DNA of 64,000 nt from Jackrogersella multiformis (GCA_902806575.1 CADCXD010000010.1:744001-808000), one strand, 5' to 3'; numbered from the stretch's first letter, positions 44,142 to 57,618 are shown. The notes: generated by a model from the letters alone, not told the origin. Numbers and translations: made by a program.

Positions 44142-47100
44142 ATAAACTCTATCACATTCACAAACCCGGAAAGGTAGCTACCCACCAAGGGATCTTGGAT
44201 CTCGTCGAGACGCGGTTGATCGAGCGTGATAGTTTATCCGGGTATTATATCACGTTCCCAACTGCGATTGGGGAAGATGGTTGTGTCTTTCTGTTGCACA
44301 CTTATATTGCTAAAGGGGAATGGGTCTCAGGGGTACTATGGTGTCGCTCGCTTGACCTCTTGGAAATTGGCGTTAGGGATTATTGATGATTTAATGATCG
44401 GACACAACGCGAGATTGTCACCTCCGGCTCGGTTGATGTTATATGTTTATTTATTTTTTAATTCTTTTAGATTATATCCTGGTCTTGGCGCCGCATTACG
44501 AATGACCACCCTCTTGATCTGTGAGAATATGAAGCCTTCTTATGGGTTAGGGAAACAACATTTGTGGCATGTATTTTAATTTCCTTTCATTTTCCGCTCC
44601 AGATACCTAAGGTATGTATCATCTTAGATCCGCTACATTGCTGCAGGGTCTCGACTAAACATACTAACTAGAGCTGAATCCTGTTTTATGACTTCATCTA
44701 CCTAGGTACAGATTAAACCTTCAAAATGTTTTTTTTCTACTAGCTTAACCTGCCAACCTAGCTTCATTATCCAACAATAATAGATTGATAAACTCTATAA
44801 TTGCGGCGAAGATCGGGATGTATGGAATGTAGTACTTAGTCGGCAATCTATCTGAGACATCATAGCTTCTTAGTGATGATTTGTACCTACATTAGGTTCC
44901 CATCGCACTGCGGGATGAGGAATGTATAAAGCTAAAGATAAATCCCTATACACCTGCAGATCTTGCCTCACTATGTCTCACATGTGTGATCTTATCCTTA
45001 CGACTCTTGAGGAGATCATTTGCGACAGGGACAGCTAGACGCTGAATTTCATCCCCAGATTCCGTAATCCCATGTCTGTCCTTTGTCTTTGTTCGTCATA
45101 CATAGGTACCAGGTACGTATTCTTTGTAATGTGATGGGCGTCAAACCAAGAGGTCCATTCGCCAGAGCCGGTAAGGTTACTCAACAATTATATTTCTTGC
45201 GGAACTCACAAACCAGGGATTTCACTTCGTGTCCCTACCTAATGCTACACAGAGCGCCTATCTAGGTGCCTGAGATATATAGGGCAAACATATGTCAATG
45301 TTTTGCTGGTAAATGGCACCTAGCGTGATTGGGAGATACTATCAGCCGACGTTGCGACATGTCGGTGGCCACCTAATGATGATAACTACCGAGATAACAA
45401 TTTGGGAAGCGCCAAGATTATTAAAATATACCAATAAAAATGATGAACGCCATAAGGGTTAGGTTATTTGAGCCAGACTAAAAGGGGTCCCGGGTCATTA
45501 TTTTGTTTTCTGTATCGGCATATGGACATATCAACACCAGTTCATTGGGTGACTCACATGTAAGACTCCCTAAGGGCGGGTAACATCGTGTCTGTCAAGC
45601 TAACGGTGAGCTTGTCCTATTTTCTGGTAGATTCCTGTCGTCCTAATCGGAATTCTGAGGGACAAGACCGGCTATTCCATCCCTTGCGTGAGCTATTGTT
45701 CCAATCATCTTTTAGACCCACGAGATGCGCCAGGATTACAATGACGGTAGCGGTGTGAGAGGGTTTCAGCGTATTACTTGAAGAAATCTAGATAGAAATG
45801 TTTCCCAACGCTTATGTAGATATTTATTACGTGCAATACCCTATCACTGGCGCCAGTCTATCGACACCCCTATTCGCGCTGTATAGTACCATCTTTTATT
45901 ACTTAATACTTACCTAGGTAGTCAGTCAATAGCATAACAGCTCTACAATTATGGTATGCGCGCCACTCTTTAAGACTTATATTACTATTTAATTCAGCAA
46001 TCTCGTCAACTTTCGCTACCCCTTTCCCCTTCCTCTTCCCCTTTCCAGTTCACTGTTCCTCCGCCTGGGACTAAATTAACTGCATATAAACGTTTCGTCT
46101 ATTCATAGATTTATACCTATATAAAAATAATAGAAATTAATATGTCATAAAACCATCCACAGGGTAAATTTTTAGGTAACTTAAATGAGAAAGATAATTG
46201 ATGATTACATGACACTAGTTACTGGGAATGTCCCCTCTATATTCTCGTTAAGCTGACAACCTTTCATTTCGAAACGTATAACGCCGAGATGTAAAGGACA
46301 GTTGAGTTAGTTGTGGTTATGATGATGTAAATCCGCGGGCTGTGCCATTCAACAGCAATATCGGGGAGAACAGACAACAGAATAGTTGATTAATCATTTT
46401 GCGGTAGAACAGAGATTTCGTACCTAGGTACCTATTACCTTAGAAAGAGACATGAGGTGATATACTAATGCTAAGCAATCAAAGAATGAGCAGAGAGAAG
46501 ACCATTGTGAACTACCTGAGATGAGTTAATATTAATGTACCAACTTAGACTATTGAACTCCATTTCAGAGATTCTTGAGACTTCCCTTTTCATCTCTCAA
46601 ACTTGCATCTATAGTAGATACCAGGTAGGTATTCAGTCATGTAATTTCTCTGTGTATTATTCGTATATCTACTATATTGTAATCCTACCCACAATGCGAC
46701 AACTCAGCTAATATCGTCTTTGAAACACCTGAGCTAGCTTCACACGTAAATTGTCCTTTGTGTTGATTTTTCAATGTCTTTCATGACTTTATAGTATAAG
46801 GAAATCCGTTGTCAAATTGTTTAATTATCAGCAAAGCACTAATACAATGTGATGATAACAAAAGACTTATTGTATTTCTTTTTATAGTTCGTATGTAGCT
46901 TTGAGATAATAATAATCCCTATTGTCTTGAATAATGTGCTGGAGAAAGAAATTTGAGTTACGAAAGGTTTAACATAACGAGCTATGAGAGTAGAGTCGTT
47001 AGTTAGGGAATAATACGTATGAGTATAAGTATTAGGCACCGGAGCACTACAGTTGATAGGAACCATCTCAAACATCTCAAACAAATCGAACACTACGAGC

Positions 47101-47201
47101 TTTGATAGCAATATTTGATAACAATAATTTTTTCAAAGGTCTAAACTTCCAACTTATCAACTAGTAACCACTAAGTTCACCTGAATTATAATACAGACAA
47201 G
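44142..47201. other. Gene-free stretch, 3 kb, AT-rich
   Basis: Right of the RTA1 stop two frames remain open for 110-150 codons (to 44579) but are without motifs and probably fall in the 3' UTR. Further on the DNA is AT-rich. CCTAGG palindromes are near 44698-44709, 45911-45922 and 46421-46434. The last 100 bases should hold the leader of the coiled-coil gene. Confidence 0.5.
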
Positions 47202-48896
47202 ATGACTGCTGGCGAGTCTTCAAGTTCCAAGGGGAAGGAAGTGTCGAGGGAGCAGCGCCCCAAAGGCGACTCTTCCTCGGATGAATCCTCTGACAAGAAG
47301 CCAATGCCAATGGACGAGAACGGTAGACCAATAATCGATGGAATATCTTTCCCATATGGATTTTCGATGCCTGATCCTGACTTCGACCCAGATGACAACC
47401 AGTGGATTAAAGATTACTACAAGGAAAAGGAAGAGCGGGATGTCCTCATATCTCAGGAGACCTTTGAAGAAACCACCGAGAGAGAAGGAAGGGAAAAGAT
47501 TGCTGAATGGGAGGAGACGATGGGCCGGAAGGCAACCGACGAGGAGCATGAGGGATTTATGAACCAGCATCGAAAGTTCCGGGACGGTACTTGGCTTTAT
47601 CACATGAAAGGTCAGTACGCGGGCAAGACAGAAGTCCCCATCGAAGTTTTCAATCGCCTCGTTGCCGACAACGATAAGGTAGAAGTGTGGATGGCTGAAA
47701 AATTGGCCAACTTTTCGAAAGAGAGGTGGAGTTATATTACTAAAATTCGTGAACTAGAGGCCGCGACTGAAAATGCGGGAACCGACGATGGTAAATGCGA
47801 AGCCAAACTAGAAGAGGTCCAAAAGGAGAATGCTAGCCTACGGGAGGAGCTCGCCAAATCTAAGCCGGAACCGGGGAATGGACCCTCTACAGACGAAATC
47901 GAAAAGCTCCAGAACGAACTCGCAATAATCCAGAACCAACTCCAAGTTGCCCAAGGTGAGAACCGTCACCGAGAAGATATGAATAGATTACTCGCAGGAC
48001 AGCTGGAGGACTCACGGCGCAGAACGAGAGAGGCCTTCGAAAGCATAGAAGGACAAGACGAGATTATCAAGGATCAACAGCAGAGAATTGACGAGCTCGA
48101 CCAGCAGATAATCGATGCTGCAAGGGAGAAGGAAAGGGAGGAGAGAGAGAGAGAGAGAGAACCGGAGGAAGCTGGGGCCCCGGGGCCGGCTTCAGACGCT
48201 TCTAGCGAGTGGGACACGATGAGGATCCTACAGGAGATCAAGGAGGCGAACAAGACCGAGAGGAACCTTGGCGCGGAAACCGAAGGCCTCATCAACAGAT
48301 GGATGGCGCAAGTCGCGGACGACCGCAACCTCAGGGAATACCACAACGCCGTCGAAGAAGTGAAGAACAAGCTTAGAGACTTCCAGGTGCGCGTCGTCCA
48401 CATCTACAACAAGCTGGGATTCGGCGGCGAGGACGGCGACCAGAACATCACCGCCGACGAGGCCATCGACACGCTCGACACGCATCTCGACGAGCAGCCC
48501 AGCGGCGACAAGATCAGGATGGAGCTGCACTGCCTGAAGCTGGCTTGCGACGTGGACCTCGCGAAGATGCAAACGCGGACGCAGCTGGTGAGGAACGACA
48601 CGCTGCAGATGGAGCTCGACATGCGGAAGCCCGACTCGGTGATCCTGGGCGAGTTCGACATGAAGTTCGGCGCATACAACGACCTGGAGCTCGATCGCCG
48701 GGTGGACGAGCGGACCCAGATGTACAGGCTCCAGCGACGGGACCTGCTGGATAACCTGTTCGGCGCGGCGAATGATTTGAACGCGCTTGCCAGGGGATGC
48801 CCTCACGCGGCCACCAGCACCGGGATCACCACCGTCTGCGAGAGGTACCTGAGCCCCATGAGCCTGCCTCGGCCGCGACCTGTTCCAGGTCGTTGA
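47202..48896 (+). CDS. Uncharacterised coiled-coil protein, 564 residues
   Basis: Single exon, ATG at 47202 close after an AT-rich leader. I recognise no family. Residues 1-45 are Ser/Lys/Glu-rich. Residues 50-190 look folded, with PDDNQWIKDYYKEKEERDVL, HRKFRDGTWLYHMKGQYAGK and VWMAEKLANFSKERWSYI. Residues 195-330 are a coiled coil (LQNELAIIQNQLQVAQGE, IKDQQQRIDELDQQIIDA) ending in an Arg/Glu run from a GA-rich microsatellite at 48145-48161. The last 230 residues are again helical (VADDRNLREYHNAVEEVKNK, MRILQEIKEANKTERNL). Base composition changes abruptly after about 48160: third positions are mixed before it and almost all G or C after it. A structural or scaffold role is possible; nothing more can be said. 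Confidence 0.8.
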   Translation: MTAGESSSSKGKEVSREQRPKGDSSSDESSDKKPMPMDENGRPIIDGISFPYGFSMPDPDFDPDDNQWIKDYYKEKEERDVLISQETFEETTEREGREKIAEWEETMGRKATDEEHEGFMNQHRKFRDGTWLYHMKGQYAGKTEVPIEVFNRLVADNDKVEVWMAEKLANFSKERWSYITKIRELEAATENAGTDDGKCEAKLEEVQKENASLREELAKSKPEPGNGPSTDEIEKLQNELAIIQNQLQVAQGENRHREDMNRLLAGQLEDSRRRTREAFESIEGQDEIIKDQQQRIDELDQQIIDAAREKEREEREREREPEEAGAPGPASDASSEWDTMRILQEIKEANKTERNLGAETEGLINRWMAQVADDRNLREYHNAVEEVKNKLRDFQVRVVHIYNKLGFGGEDGDQNITADEAIDTLDTHLDEQPSGDKIRMELHCLKLACDVDLAKMQTRTQLVRNDTLQMELDMRKPDSVILGEFDMKFGAYNDLELDRRVDERTQMYRLQRRDLLDNLFGAANDLNALARGCPHAATSTGITTVCERYLSPMSLPRPRPVPGR

Positions 48897-49489
48897 TTTC
48901 TCATCTCATAGAGCTTTTCGAGCTTGCCTTTGATAATAAACTCGGCGACAGGGACGCTGGTCATGGTGGGCGGGGTTGGAAAAGGGGTAACTAGGTAGGT
49001 AGGTAGACAGACTATTCGATATAGACTGCTATTACGGATTGGGTTTTCTAGAATCATCAATAGAATATTTATTTTGCTAGCCTGTTGTTTAGTTTCAATT
49101 GGACTTGCAAGCAATTGTCTGTGTAATCTTGTTAGTGCTGATATTCTACCTATTCAGAACCCAAACTCTTACGATCATCCTGTAATAGAAATAGCATCTA
49201 CCTACCTACTTAGGCATATAGTCAGGATGAGATGGTCATACTCAAAGCTTACCTTAGGTAGATTTAGAAAATAAATGTTCTATGAATGAATAGAGTCGTA
49301 AATCTGACTCTTCTTCTGCTCTCCCCTAGCCCCTGAATGATTTGTCTTGATGCAAGACCAGGCTAGCGGCAAGTGCTTGCTTCCCTGTTGGCATGAATAC
49401 TATCTGAATCACCTCTGGTTCAACTGTGACATTATTGTATGATTCCAAATGCCACATGAGGTTCAGCTTTGCTCCACCGCGTTACCTAA

Positions 49490-50182
49490 GGTTACACTCC
49501 GTTGAGCCCCCGGTGGATGGCGTCAGACAGATCGTGCAAAAGGACACCGACGAGAAATTTCCGAACCGCCATACTTTTATCGGCATTTCTGACTAAGTTC
49601 CCAACCCGGAGAAGATTATGTCCTCGCGGAAGTGGATGGACCACGTGTTGAGGCTGTGCTCCGGGATGATGACATCTGGATGCGTCTTATCTCATAGTAG
49701 CAGTATATCACTATGCAATAGGTCAGTCATCTTGTTCCTGAACTGCGCCATCTTCATGGTCGTTAATGGATCTAGGTATCTTCAACCCCGGGATTATGCG
49801 ATCGGAGGTAGTAGGAGTGGTGTCCACAACGACCAGCTTAGCCCGATCCGATGCATCGAGTACGCCGGGGTGGTTTGGAATTGCTGCTGGCGTATCAACT
49901 TTAAACATCGATTCACGGTTCCTGATTGGATATGAAGTTACGATAGTTATAGTTCTTCATGACTCGATAGCTACCCAGTATCCGAGTATCCATTCGTTAT
50001 GCTTAGATCCGCACCGATAGACCCAATGCCGCGTCACCTCTACGTCCCCGTAGAATAAGCATAATGGACTAGGAGGCCTCCTCCCGTGCTCTAATATAGT
50101 GACTGATAAGGTTTTAGACGTTAACCTACAAGTAACATAGTCAAGGTGTGCTCTTAGCCTGAGCGGTTTGGGATATCAGGGT
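49490..50182 (-). pseudogene. Possible decayed coding fragment
   Basis: On the minus strand one frame stays open for some 75 codons (about 50182-49961), meets a TGA, then continues for 75 more codons to 49723 (NHPGVLDASDRAKLVVVD, SDRIIPGLKIPRSIND). Further down another frame reads DVIIPEHSLNTWSIHFRED. The pieces read like protein, but I recognise no family, and no splice plan joins them cleanly. It may be chance. Confidence 0.2.
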
Positions 50183-51109
50183 AACGCGCTTGGCGAGTCA
50201 GATACTGAACTCAAGCTCTGTCCCACTTCATGGATTCTATGATCTTATCTGCAGGACCAGTGAGAGGCCTATACGGTTTAGCTAAGCCGATTTGGAATCG
50301 TAACTTCAATATAGTAAGCGAGGTTAGAGTGACGGCAAAAAAGTAATGTAGATAATGGTGTTCGCGTATCGCAAAAAGGTGAAATGCGTATGCACTCTAG
50401 GCTAGTGTTATATGACCTACCTATACTTCAGTTAAAACCAAAATGCTTGATCTAAACTATTCCAATACTACCTACCTACCTAGATAGGTAGATAGATAAT
50501 ACTTAGCATACTGTAGCAGGGAGAGGTCGAAGGGCTAACTACTAAGCGTAAAGAACTCGTCTAATCTACCTCCACCTTACGCAAAATTCCTGAAAGTAGA
50601 AATGCATTTAATATAATGAATGACTAGGTACTTACTCAGCTTGCCTATATCTATCTAGGTAGTTATTGGTAGGTTTAATAAACTTTTTAAAAATACCTAA
50701 GTTCTACAAGGGTTGAATGGTGAGTAAGGGGTACGATCACTCGTAGCGTTACGAGGGCGTGTATTCGGTGATATAAGATTATAGTTAGTTTTTACTAGCG
50801 CGACTCGTTACCTAGGATGTAGAAATATTCGGATTTATCTGGAGTCTCGCTCGTTTCGATCGCCTACTTCTTGCATCAATCACGCTTAATGTACTTAGCT
50901 TTACCTCAGAAAATCCCAGAAAGACAGACGCTCATCGAATTGATGACGATTTGGTGCATCGAAATAGTCGTAGGTTTGCCGCACTGTTGAAGCGGGGAAA
51001 TTATGCTGAGGTTAGGACCGACTAGATCCGTTGAAGGGCCGTTGAAATGCGGTCGAGGCCGATTCAGGCGGAGTCCTCGCTTGTGTTGGTATACCTAGAT
51101 GGCGTCAAC

Positions 51110-51142
51110 TACCTAGGAGGTAGGTAGGTAGGTAGGTAGGTA
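51110..51142. repeat. GGTA array attached to a CCTAGG palindrome
   Basis: CTACCTAGGA followed by six GGTA units. It shows how the dispersed palindrome grades into tetranucleotide arrays by slippage. Confidence 0.9.
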
Positions 51143-54100
51143 AGATGTAGTTTATCGCAACCCATAAAGCAACCGGCGAGGAGTCCAGACTAGAGGAGGG
51201 AAGTCATATTAACATCCTGTTCCATCGCTTATGTAAAGGTTGTATTATCGGGAGCCCCCCAGAGCGGACAGTTGAAAACGAGCCCGAAAGTGGAAATCCC
51301 AATTAATTATCGCGACATGCAGTTTGAGCTTGATCTTGCAGAATATGCCGGTTCTTCTCGCTGCAGGTGCCGCGGATCGTACGACGTCGAAAAGAAACAC
51401 CAGGGGACTCGTATAATTGCGTATAATTGCGTATAGCTGCGGACGTTATTAATCTGGGGAAATAAGCAGCAATAGATTGTCTTCATGGTTTCCCCGGACT
51501 TTTTTCTCTCGGCATAATACGATGTGATACCGCTGCGAGGTCCCCAATGCAACGTGCTGGGCTCCTGCAGTAAATTAATTGATGTAAATGAGTTGGAGCA
51601 GCACTCACTCAGCCGGCGACGTAGCAGTCAGGATAATCATACATTGGTGTATGTTCAAGGACCTTGGCGTCGCCATCTGTATGTACTGGCTCAAGTAAGC
51701 TGACGGTTATTATGAAGCGGAACGGGGGGGGGGAAGACGCACTGAGGCTGATAAGGCTGATCGTCGCATGCTGTTAAGCTTTCTAAATGAGTAATTATCG
51801 GGTTGTAATTATAGAGCCGGTCTAGTAACCCAGTAGTGTGATTTGATTATTTATTTGTGTCTTCGAAGATTGGCTGAAATGGCTGAAATGGCCACGGTGA
51901 ACATTGGGTATTACCTACAGTAGGTAGATTGCTCCCTCACCGAGAATCTAGAATAGATACGCCGCCATTTTTCTTTGCGGTTAACCCCGTGAACTGTCTG
52001 GCTTCCGGTCTGTATTTGTATTGATCTAATTAAGGCCTCCGTCGCGCACTCTAGCTAGTAGTAGATACCCGATAATGCGGTCGTGTCGCTCCTAACACCA
52101 CTTGTCTACCTACCTTTTCCCTGGTAGGTAATCAATTCATACCTAGGCACCTAGTCTGTTTTGAGAAGACATTACCAATTGCTGAGTGAGCCCGATGTAT
52201 AGTTCTTAGCTTCATTGAGTCGGAAATTCCGACTCGGAATAATGATTGTCACCAATCTGAAGCTAAATTTATTAGGATCTTGGGCCAAGATCTAGATCGT
52301 TGGGGGATAGATTTGGCGTGCAACAGTTGTCATCATCAAAACCTTGGAATTCCACAAAGAGCCTCATAATTTTTCCTGTTCGGTAGGATCGTCCCTTTCA
52401 ATTAGATCGTAAATGACATCTAAGGACATGCTATCGGCACCGAGCTAAGTCGAATTAGAAGGTAAGCAATCCCTTAAACAAAGGAACAAGGTAATAGCGT
52501 GCAGGATGGTCGACATAACAGGTTATCATACGATTTGTTGCCAATTCAGGCACCGATGAACCAGATCATATATTCCCGGTCTTAATATCACAAGCAAAAA
52601 AGAAAAGAAAAAGGGGGTATGTATAATCATCCTTACTATCTTGTTTTGGTCAGTCCTGCGGTAGTGTATGTGTTGTTTAGTTTTCTTATATCTTCTTATA
52701 TGAACTGCCTAAACGAGGCGTCGGGCATGGGGTGTTATCAGATCCGTAGTGGGAACGGCGAGCATGCCATGACTAGGGGCTAATTTGCATCTGATTGTTC
52801 TGTGGAGAGCTAAAGCTTGACCGTAAATGTAAACGAGGTTGAAATTAAGCTCCCATCGTTTGCCTCCGTTTGACTGATCGTCATGGACCGTTCAGACGTT
52901 ACATGAGAAGAGTCGCTTCTTGAGCCAGTACGCTAGAGTTCCCTAGTTTCCATAACAAGGTCTGGATTTGGTATATCTCAGCAGCCACGCGGAGGCTGAG
53001 TGCGTCTCGCTGACCTGTAAGTGGTTATTTTAGTAATCATATAATACCTACCTACGTAGTGTAATTATAGTGGATGTGGCTGTCAAAAGTGCTGACAAGT
53101 CGCTGACGAAGCATGATAATATACCTGAAGCCAATGTCGGGTTTAGACGAAACACTTTTACACCTAAAACCCCCAGAAACGCCAAGTTTTACCCAATGGC
53201 GATGCACCGGGGTGTCGAGAACTCCAGATACCTGGTATCCAGAACGATATATGGAGAATGCCAAGCCACCGTTATTACGCACGTTGAGGCTATCGCAGAT
53301 GACGACTGACTTCTAACCTTCAGTTAAGCACGGATAACATCCTCCAGTGACCATATTTTGGGCCGCAAGGCAGCGTACATCGCCCCTGGCCTGCCGATTA
53401 AAGATTGATTTGACATCAATGGGTCACGATGCGGCACGGTTTCGTAGCATAGTATCGTAGCGCCGTCCTAAAGATAGTCCGGGTCGAGGATCAGGAATCA
53501 AGGTGATATTTGTCAGTCCTCGAGACAACAAGGATTCTTGCGGAGCTGTGCAATGAGTTAAACTTGACGATTAGAGAGCGACTATCGTACTCCTCGCCGT
53601 AAAAAAGACGATGATAGCGTCTTAGCGCTTCGGCCGAAGTCTGGAGTAAACAGGCTATCGCTCGTCCGCGACGGTCGGACTCGGTCTTGGATGTTCAAGA
53701 GCAGGTTGGGAATTATCTCCCCCGTCGGAGTCTCTAGCTAGCACCGGCAGGTAAAAGGCAGCCCTGGAGCACGGAAGATCCCCACTAAGTGAAGACAAGG
53801 GGAATTACTACCTACCCACAAGGGACCTAAGGTATGCTAGGAGGTAGGTATGTAATCATACCAATCATGCTAATCCTACCTATCCCAATCGGGGTAAAAT
53901 CTTGCAAACGGTTGTGCTTCGTCCGGGACTCTAGCAGGGGTTAAAAAATCCGACAGTTTTATCCATATTGCCAGACTTCCGAACGTAGCTCGTTTAGGAT
54001 GGCCGAAAAAGGTTTCCAAGATTTTTCGTAGGTTGCTGGGTGTTGCTTGGAAGAGAATCGAAGTTAGAAAAGGGAAAATGAATCAAGGAAGAGAATCAAT

Positions 54101-55652
54101 CGCTAATCGTATTCACGCTTTTACCCCCTAAGGTACCTAGGTACTTAGATAGGTAGGTAGGTACTTTAGGTAGGTGGACAGGTCGGTACCTACCTTAATT
54201 GATTTAAGCAGTCTGGGGCGGAGGAATAGTTGTTGCGAACCAGTAATCCTTAACCTTGTTAGCCCAGACCGAGACCCAGGCCTTTTAACTTCCTACCTTC
54301 TAGGGCTGCCGGTACAAGGTTACCTAAGCAGCTAAGGTACCAACCTAGCCTAGTGTATCCATAGGGCTACTACGTAAACATCTGCTAACGGTAACACCAA
54401 TACATCCATCCCTGTCATACTTACCTAAGAGGTAGTTTTAAACAATGGATATTGGTTTATACGTGTACCCTACTCTGCCCTTTACTCCTACCTACCTAGG
54501 TACTACGTAGTACCTAGTGTACTCTCTCTCTTGTCATCCATGTTATCCGTGTCATCCTTTTTCTTCAACTTCTCAACCAAACATAGCTATCTTCAGGATC
54601 CAGACCACCGACCACCGACCACCGACCCTCATATTCATTTCTCTTGTCTCCTTCCCCGAATAGAATGTGCCTGTATTCTATTCCAGCCTGCTCCACAGCT
54701 CTGTCTAGACATGCTTGGGTTACGACATGCAATTACAATATTCCTCGAGGCTATCTACCTAGACCTATGACACTGTCACTATTATTATCACTTTTGCCTA
54801 CCTAAGACACATAACCCAAAATTGTGCTTAGTCTATCTGTCTGTCTGGGTAAGGTACCTACCAAGGTAGTCAACCTCTCGACCATGACTCGTTAGAAGTC
54901 TTGTTCTTCTGCCTCCGAGCGTAGTACCGCATTCCCGCCGACTCCAAAATGTAACTTAGGTATTATTCTCGACTACCTAGGTATGACGAGCCTAGATGCT
55001 TGTAACAAACATGGCCTCGCCAGTACCGGCAACTCACTTAGAATACCCCTGTTGGCTATTAGCTATTAGCTGGGTATGATTAACATCCCGCATGTATACC
55101 TAGGTAGTAAATCGCAACTCTTGTCCCATGGACAAATCGGGCGCCACGGCCTATCTAATACTTCCTCTTTAGGTATAGGGAACCATCTAAAGCATGTTCT
55201 TTTATACCTACCTATCTGCTACAAAACCTACTACTACTATGGTACACAAGAGTATAACCACACGGACATGTGCTTTAGACCAGGGTGCACGATTCAGGAT
55301 GTCCCAGCCCAGCAAGGGGACGACTTACGATATAACTATGGCTGTGCCCATCTCATTTTCCTCCCAGCGAGGAGGATCATGCTAATCATAGTCGTTAGCT
55401 GACGTCTGTACCCCACGCTGAGCTGTTGAGATCCGCCTCGTTCCTTTAAAGAGCCTGATATTACTCAACTGTACTACACTCGGTCCCGATAAGTCAGCAT
55501 ACAATAAAGCCATTACTTAGTAGGGACGCGTCCTCCTCTTAGCTATCCATAGCTCACCACCTAGCTGTGGTTTATAAGGCATATATCCGTCTCGTTAACC
55601 TTCCTACGACTCATCGGTACTGGTAACAACATAGTATCATCACCAAGCTACC

Positions 55653-57618
55653 ATGTCGTCGGTATCTATGAGTTCACAAGCATCCGCAACGGCATCAGCC
55701 GCCCCTGCTGCCGACAACTCTCATGAGGGATGGCTGGAGGCACGGCAAAGAGTGAATACGGAGGTCATAACGCAGTATGCAGCCTCACTGAGTGCTCTCA
55801 TCGGCGTCTTCATCATTGCCCATTGGCTTCGCTTTGCGGTCGTCAAGCTTGGCTGGTCTCGTTCACGCAACCCCGTCTTGCTACCCTTCATCGCTTTAAC
55901 AAGGTGAGTACCACCGGCATAGGAGATAAGCCATTGTAAAATCTAACAGTTCCCCCTAGAGTCACCAGACGAATATTCGTACGCAACCTACTGGGCTTTA
56001 CCTCCGTCGGACATGCCATCCTTGTGGCCGTCTATGTAGCTCTGAATTGTACTTTCGCCTTCTACCGTGTGGATTACAGCTTGACTCCTAATGTGGCCGC
56101 TCGATTCGGCTGGTGAGTTCTCACGATGCCGCCCATATTCTTTTATGCTAATACGATATGTTCTAGGATGGCGGCGGGAAACATGGTCTTCGTGGTTTTC
56201 CTTGCTCTGAAGAACACTCCTCTAGCATTCCTCACGGCTTATTCCTATGAGCGACTCAACGTGCTACATCAAATCGCCGGATACACTACTTTGGTATTCG
56301 TTATCTGCCATGGCTCCATATACTCATCCTACTTCATCGGTGCCGGAAGAATTGAAGTTCTCCACGAGGATGTCGTCACGGCCGGTATCATCTGTGGATT
56401 TGCCACGTTCTTCTCAGTTTTAGCTGCCATGGTCCTGAGGCGTTTCAATTACGAACTTTTCTACATCGCACATGTTATCCTATTCATCGTCATCGTTGTC
56501 GGTCTAGGTTTACATCGGCCTAGCTTGAAGTCCGAGCAAACATTGTACGCAACTATCATTCTTGCTGCGCTATGGTTTGCCGATCGCTTCATTCGGTTCT
56601 GCCGGTTAGTTTATAACAGCGTCAACAACGAGGCCACTATCTACGCTCTTCCCAACGGCGGTACCAGGCTAGTACTCAAGAAACCCATCTTACGCGCCCG
56701 GCCTGGCAAACACTGTTATGTCTGGCTTCCGAAAATCCGGGCCTTCGAAACCCACCCCTTTACCATTGTGGCCAACGAGCCGTTTGAACTTATTATCAAC
56801 TCATACAGCGGTTTCACTCGGGATCTTCACAGGCACGCACTAAAGAAACCCGGGGCAAACCTCAAGGTCTCCGTGGAAGGTCCATATGGTACACTACCAG
56901 ACCCCATGGATTTTGACAAGGTCGTTTTGGTAGCAGGCGGCTCCGGCGCGACCTTTACATTTGGAATAGCGGCCGATATGCTTCAACGAATGTCGGAAAC
57001 TTCTAAGCAACAGATCGACTTCATATGGGCTGCTAAAGGACATGGTTCGTAGTTGAATTTGTTAACCAATTTACTTAGATGGGGATATGTACTAACGCTC
57101 ATCTAGACAACCTAACATGGTTTACGGAACATCTTAGTAACCTTCGCAACCATGTTCATGCCCCGAGAATCGCCCTTAAGGTACATCTTACTAGGCTAGG
57201 TCCATCCTCCACCAATCGAAACTCATCTATAGAACGCCCTTCGGCGTCAGACACTTCCACTACAGACCTTGGACCGTCTACTCTCGAGAAAGGCAACACC
57301 GAATACATCACTTCTAGTGGCCCGGCGTCTTCTGCGGCTACCCGATATGAGTCTGACCGAGAAGAGAAGGACATGACGCAACATGCGGATATCCCTTCCG
57401 CAGCGACAAGCACAACGAACCTACCTATCACGATTGGAAGGCCCGACACGGAGGCGGAGATAAAGAACGCAGTAAGGTCGCTTAGCAAGAACCAACGAGT
57501 CCTCATCGTGGGCTGCGGGCCCGACAGCCTGACCAACGTAGTCCGGAACGTGGCGGCTAGCTGCATCAGAGTCGATGGACCTGCAGTCGAAGTCCACTGC
57601 GAACAGTTCGGCTGGTGA
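55653..57618 (+). CDS. Ferric/cupric-chelate reductase (FRE family)
   Basis: Four exons: 55653-55903, 55960-56112, 56167-57044 and 57107-57618, about 597 residues; introns are 56, 54 and 62 nt. The N-terminal third has several transmembrane helices (first: LSALIGVFIIAHWLRFAVV). The ferric-reductase core carries the two heme His pairs: His169 and His183 (VLHQIAGYT, VICHGSIY) and His237 and His251 (YIAHVILF, GLGLHRP). The FAD site is HPFTIVAN (from His331), followed by the NADPH site GGSGATFTFG (about 391) and VGCGPDSL near 570. A Ser/Thr-rich insert of about 90 residues splits the NADPH domain, as often in fungal Fre proteins. It would reduce extracellular Fe(III) or Cu(II) at the plasma membrane. 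GATA-type sites (CTATCT at about 55152 and 55211, CGATAA at about 55488) could bind an iron repressor, but this is weak. Confidence 0.92.

Larger units (their letters stand above)
48897..55652. other. Gene-poor stretch, 6.75 kb
   Basis: No gene that I can support. A fragment at about 49490-50180 on the minus strand may be a decayed gene. Other contents: GGTA arrays at 48990-49005 and 51110-51142, 11 G at 51726-51736, a GTATAATTGC repeat at 51411-51434, an ACCGACC repeat at 54603-54627, and CCTAGG palindromes near 50470-50490, 54132-54165, 54488-54510, 54973-54985 and 55096-55106. The last 550 bases should hold the ferric reductase promoter. Confidence 0.55.

Noticed and set aside
44226..44579. 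Open frames after the RTA1 stop
   Set aside because: No motif, no splice link to the RTA1 gene; most likely 3' UTR.
48228..48806. 192-codon antisense frame opposite the coiled-coil gene
   Set aside because: It lies entirely in the GC-rich half, where stop codons are rare on both strands; its Val/Leu/His/Arg-rich product has no motif and mirrors the sense codons.
55480..55500. Iron-repressor (GATA factor) operator before the ferric reductase
   Set aside because: Only isolated GATA cores, not the extended ATCWGATAA form; too common by chance to be listed as a site.
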